Shown here piece after piece: positions 61,916 through 64,000 of a stretch of 64,000 bases of DNA. Below the pieces are notes generated by a model that searched no databases, was not told where the DNA came from, and saw only the letters and a program-made list of their open reading frames with translations. The stretch is from NCBI GenBank assembly GCA_035610835.1, contig CM069447.1, positions 60,209,048-60,273,047 on the forward strand, given 5' to 3'. Source of the DNA: Ophiura sarsii (lineage: Eukaryota; Echinodermata; Ophiuroidea; Amphilepidida; Ophiuridae). How positions within the stretch are numbered: position 1 is the stretch's first letter; the number at the start of each line of letters is the position of its first letter. A program made the position numbers and the translations under genes.

Positions 61916-62619
61916 GTAAGTTGTTTGTTTTAATGATATGTGTTTAATTGTCTATACATGTGTGTGTGTGTGCTATCAATGTTGACTGTTATATAAACAG
62001 TGAGTTATTCTATGGAAATTTGTGCGACATGTTTGTGAAAGTCACCCGTTTTTAGAGGTTTATGAAGACAGCATTGACTAATTAAGTAATTTGAATTAAA
62101 ATATTGTAACCTATAATACTAATTGTTGTTGAAACATTCAGATCGTTGTTACAGCCGCTGTAACAGTTCAATGGCTATTTAGTATTGAATAAATGTATGA
62201 CATACTACTGCTTACTGCTAAGCAAATTGGGTGCACCTGCAGGTCCCACACCAAAATAAGTCTTTCTGAGTTACCTTCAAATTAATCTGAATTTTTATGC
62301 ACTAGGGTCCTGTGATATGTTAACATAAATACGTCATTCTCAAATTGTTAAATCTTTATAATATTTTATCTAACATTATTGACACATTTACTGTTTATTT
62401 TAAATCGGCAAGTAATGGTTTACATTCCTACAGATTCTTCTCTAAACACAAAGTACACAATAGCTATAATCAGTCCCATGCAGTAAAACATTACATGAAT
62501 TTATAATGCATATCACATTATTGAACATTTTTAATCATATTCCTATTGCATAATGCTTACATTTGAATTCAAAAGTGGGTAATACTCTAATTATACAACT
62601 TCAACCGATTTTGTTATAG

Positions 62620-62814
62620 CACAATGTACAGCTCCAACGGTGCCAGCAAACGGACTGTTCACACCTAATACGGACATCGCTGTTGGAGCAACGGTGACGC
62701 TGACCTGCACTTCTGCGGACTATGTAGTAACTGGTATCGCAACAGGAACATGCACTGATCCAGGAGATGCTAGTGGGCCAACAATTATGCCTGACATATC
62801 GGCCACTGTGTGTT
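62620..62814 (+). CDS. CCP-like exon 28
   Basis: Consensus protein module; Val8 GTG. Corresponds to exon 22 in the higher-order duplication but lacks the 153-base intron duplication before it. Confidence 0.78.
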
Positions 62815-63515
62815 GTAAGTTGTTTGTTTTAATGATATGTGTTTAATTGTCTATACATGTGTGTGTGTGTGTGCTATCAATGTTGACTGTTATATAAACA
62901 TTGAGTTATTCTATGGAAATTTGTGCGACATGTTTGTGAAAGTCACCCGTTTTTAGAGGTTTATGAAGACAGCATTGACTAATTAAGTAATTTGAATTAA
63001 AATATTGTAACCTATAATACTAATTGTTGTTGAAACATTCAGATCGTTGTTACAGCCGCTGTAACAGTTCAATGGCTATTTAGTATTGAAAAAGAACATA
63101 CTACTGCTTACTGCTAAGCAAATTGGGTGCACCTGCAGGTCCCACACCAAAATAAGTCTTTCTGAGTTACCTTCAAATTAATCTGAATTTTTATGCACTA
63201 GGGTCCTGTGATATGTTAACATAAATACGTCATTCTCAAATTGATAAATCTTTATAATATTTTATCTAACATTATTGACACATTTACTGTTTATTTTAAA
63301 TCGGCAAGTAATGGTTTACATTCCTACAGATTCTTCTCTAAACACAAAGTACACAATAGCTATAATCAGTCCCATGCAGTAAAACATTACATGAATTTAT
63401 AATGCATATCACATTATTGAACATTTTTAATCATATTCCTATTGCATAATGCTTACATTTGAATTCAAAAGTGGGTAATACTCTAATTATACAACTTCAA
63501 CCGATTTTGTTATAG

Positions 63516-63710
63516 CACAATGTACAGCTCCAACGGTACCAGCAAACGGACTGTTCACACCTAATACGGACATCGCTGTTGGAGCAACGGTGACGCTGAC
63601 CTGCACTTCTGCGGACTATGTAGTAACTGGTATCGCAACAGGAACATGCACTGATCCAGGAGATGCTAGTGGGCCAACAATTATGCCTGACATATCGGCC
63701 ACTGTGTGTT
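63516..63710 (+). CDS. CCP-like exon 29 (last in window)
   Basis: Consensus protein module; Val8 GTA. Corresponds to exon 23. Its donor is intact and the intron continues past the window edge, so at least one more exon is expected downstream. Confidence 0.78.
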
Positions 63711-64000
63711 GTAAGTTGTTTGTTTTAATGATATGTGTTTAATTGTCTATACATGTGTGTGTGTGTGCTATCAATGTTGACTGTTATATAAACATTGAGT
63801 TATTCTATGGAAATTTGTGCGACATGTTTGTGAAAGTCACCCGTTTTTAGAGGTTTATGAAGACAGCATTGACTAATTAAGTAATTTGAATTAAAATATT
63901 GTAACCTATAATACTAATTGTTGTTGAAACATTCAGATCGTTGTTACAGCCGCTGTAACAGTTCAATGGCTAATTAGTATTGAATAAATGTATGACATCG

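Larger units (their letters stand above)
33771..64000 (+). repeat. Tandem array of ~916-bp CCP-exon units
   Basis: The unit order is: 195-bp exon; about 45 bp to a variable (GT)n microsatellite; TATAAACATTGAG; the 19-bp palindrome TGTTACAGCCGCTGTAACA; GGTGCACCTGCAGGTCCCAC; AAAATAAGTCTTTCTGAGTT; and an AT-rich stretch to the next acceptor. Exon starts are mostly 914-918 bases apart. Exceptions are 894, 896, 899 and 900 (22-base or 17-base deletions), 922, 1052 (internal 153-base duplication) and 1728-1775 (units with the long insert). The 5' edge falls in an intron at a GT tract with no exon before 35305. The array runs off the right edge. Intron and exon copies look almost equally identical, which points to recent duplication or ongoing homogenisation. 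Confidence 0.97.
56101..64000 (+). repeat. Higher-order duplication inside array
   Basis: Exons 21-22-23 and exons 27-28-29 share the same ordered set of rare intron variants: the 17-base deletion, then the 22-base deletion with TTGATAAATC and GTA Val8, then GGCTAATTAG. Exons 22 and 28 are 5467 bases apart and exons 23 and 29 are 5463, so a block of about six units has been copied. Confidence 0.8.

Noticed and set aside
33771..64000. CRISPR array or bacterial repeat system
   Set aside because: The repeat unit is about 916 bp with spliceable exons, and the window is clearly eukaryotic.

Overview
The window looks like a repeat-rich stretch of an animal nuclear genome. It has spliced exons with GT/AG borders, introns of about 0.7 kb, a CR1-group LINE, tRNA-derived SINEs, several families of terminal-inverted-repeat DNA transposons and MITEs, degenerate CCCTAA repeats and a 100-N scaffold gap. 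The frequent AGGCCTA word and the Sushi/CCP-like protein module fit a marine deuterostome invertebrate (echinoderm or hemichordate type). That placement is an inference from style, not from a marker gene.

Region 1 (1-33770) contains no host gene that I can support. It is a layered graveyard of mobile DNA. Main items: a large inverted-repeat element (1519-4418) split by a 1.5-kb element with 47-bp TIRs and a TTA target duplication (2867-4371); a near-perfect 1891-bp tandem duplication (3795-7575) whose left edge lies inside that element; two tandem SINE-bearing units (7699-8295); a head-to-head MITE dimer (9317-9770); a telomere-like block (10206-10313); two near-identical TTAA-flanked MITEs (12962 and 14511); a TTA-flanked MITE (15770-16438); fold-back elements (16446 and 18601); a TA-flanked element splitting an older repeat (19176-20208); a duplicated cluster of ACAGGGTG motifs (22099-23411); and a 5.26-kb TA-flanked mariner-type element (23441-28697) that carries a 95-bp perfect palindrome and a 5'-truncated LINE with one frameshift. 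A GC-rich 1.1-kb direct repeat (31320-33770) ends abruptly at a GT microsatellite.

Region 2 (33771-64000, open at the right edge) is the most interesting part. It is a tandem array of about 916-bp units (four expanded units carry an extra 0.8-0.86 kb), and each unit holds one 195-bp exon. I count 29 exons. Every one has a TATAG acceptor, a perfect GTAAGT donor and symmetric phase 1-1 borders, and encodes a 65-residue four-cysteine module resembling a Sushi/CCP domain without the usual tryptophan. Only two amino-acid changes occur among the 29 copies (T42I in two neighbours, D19N in one). Joined in frame they would give at least 1885 residues of nearly identical repeats. The first and last exons of the gene, a signal peptide and any other domain are outside the window or not recognisable. 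Shared private variants show higher-order duplication and homogenisation in the array. Copy number in an assembly of such DNA should be treated as provisional.
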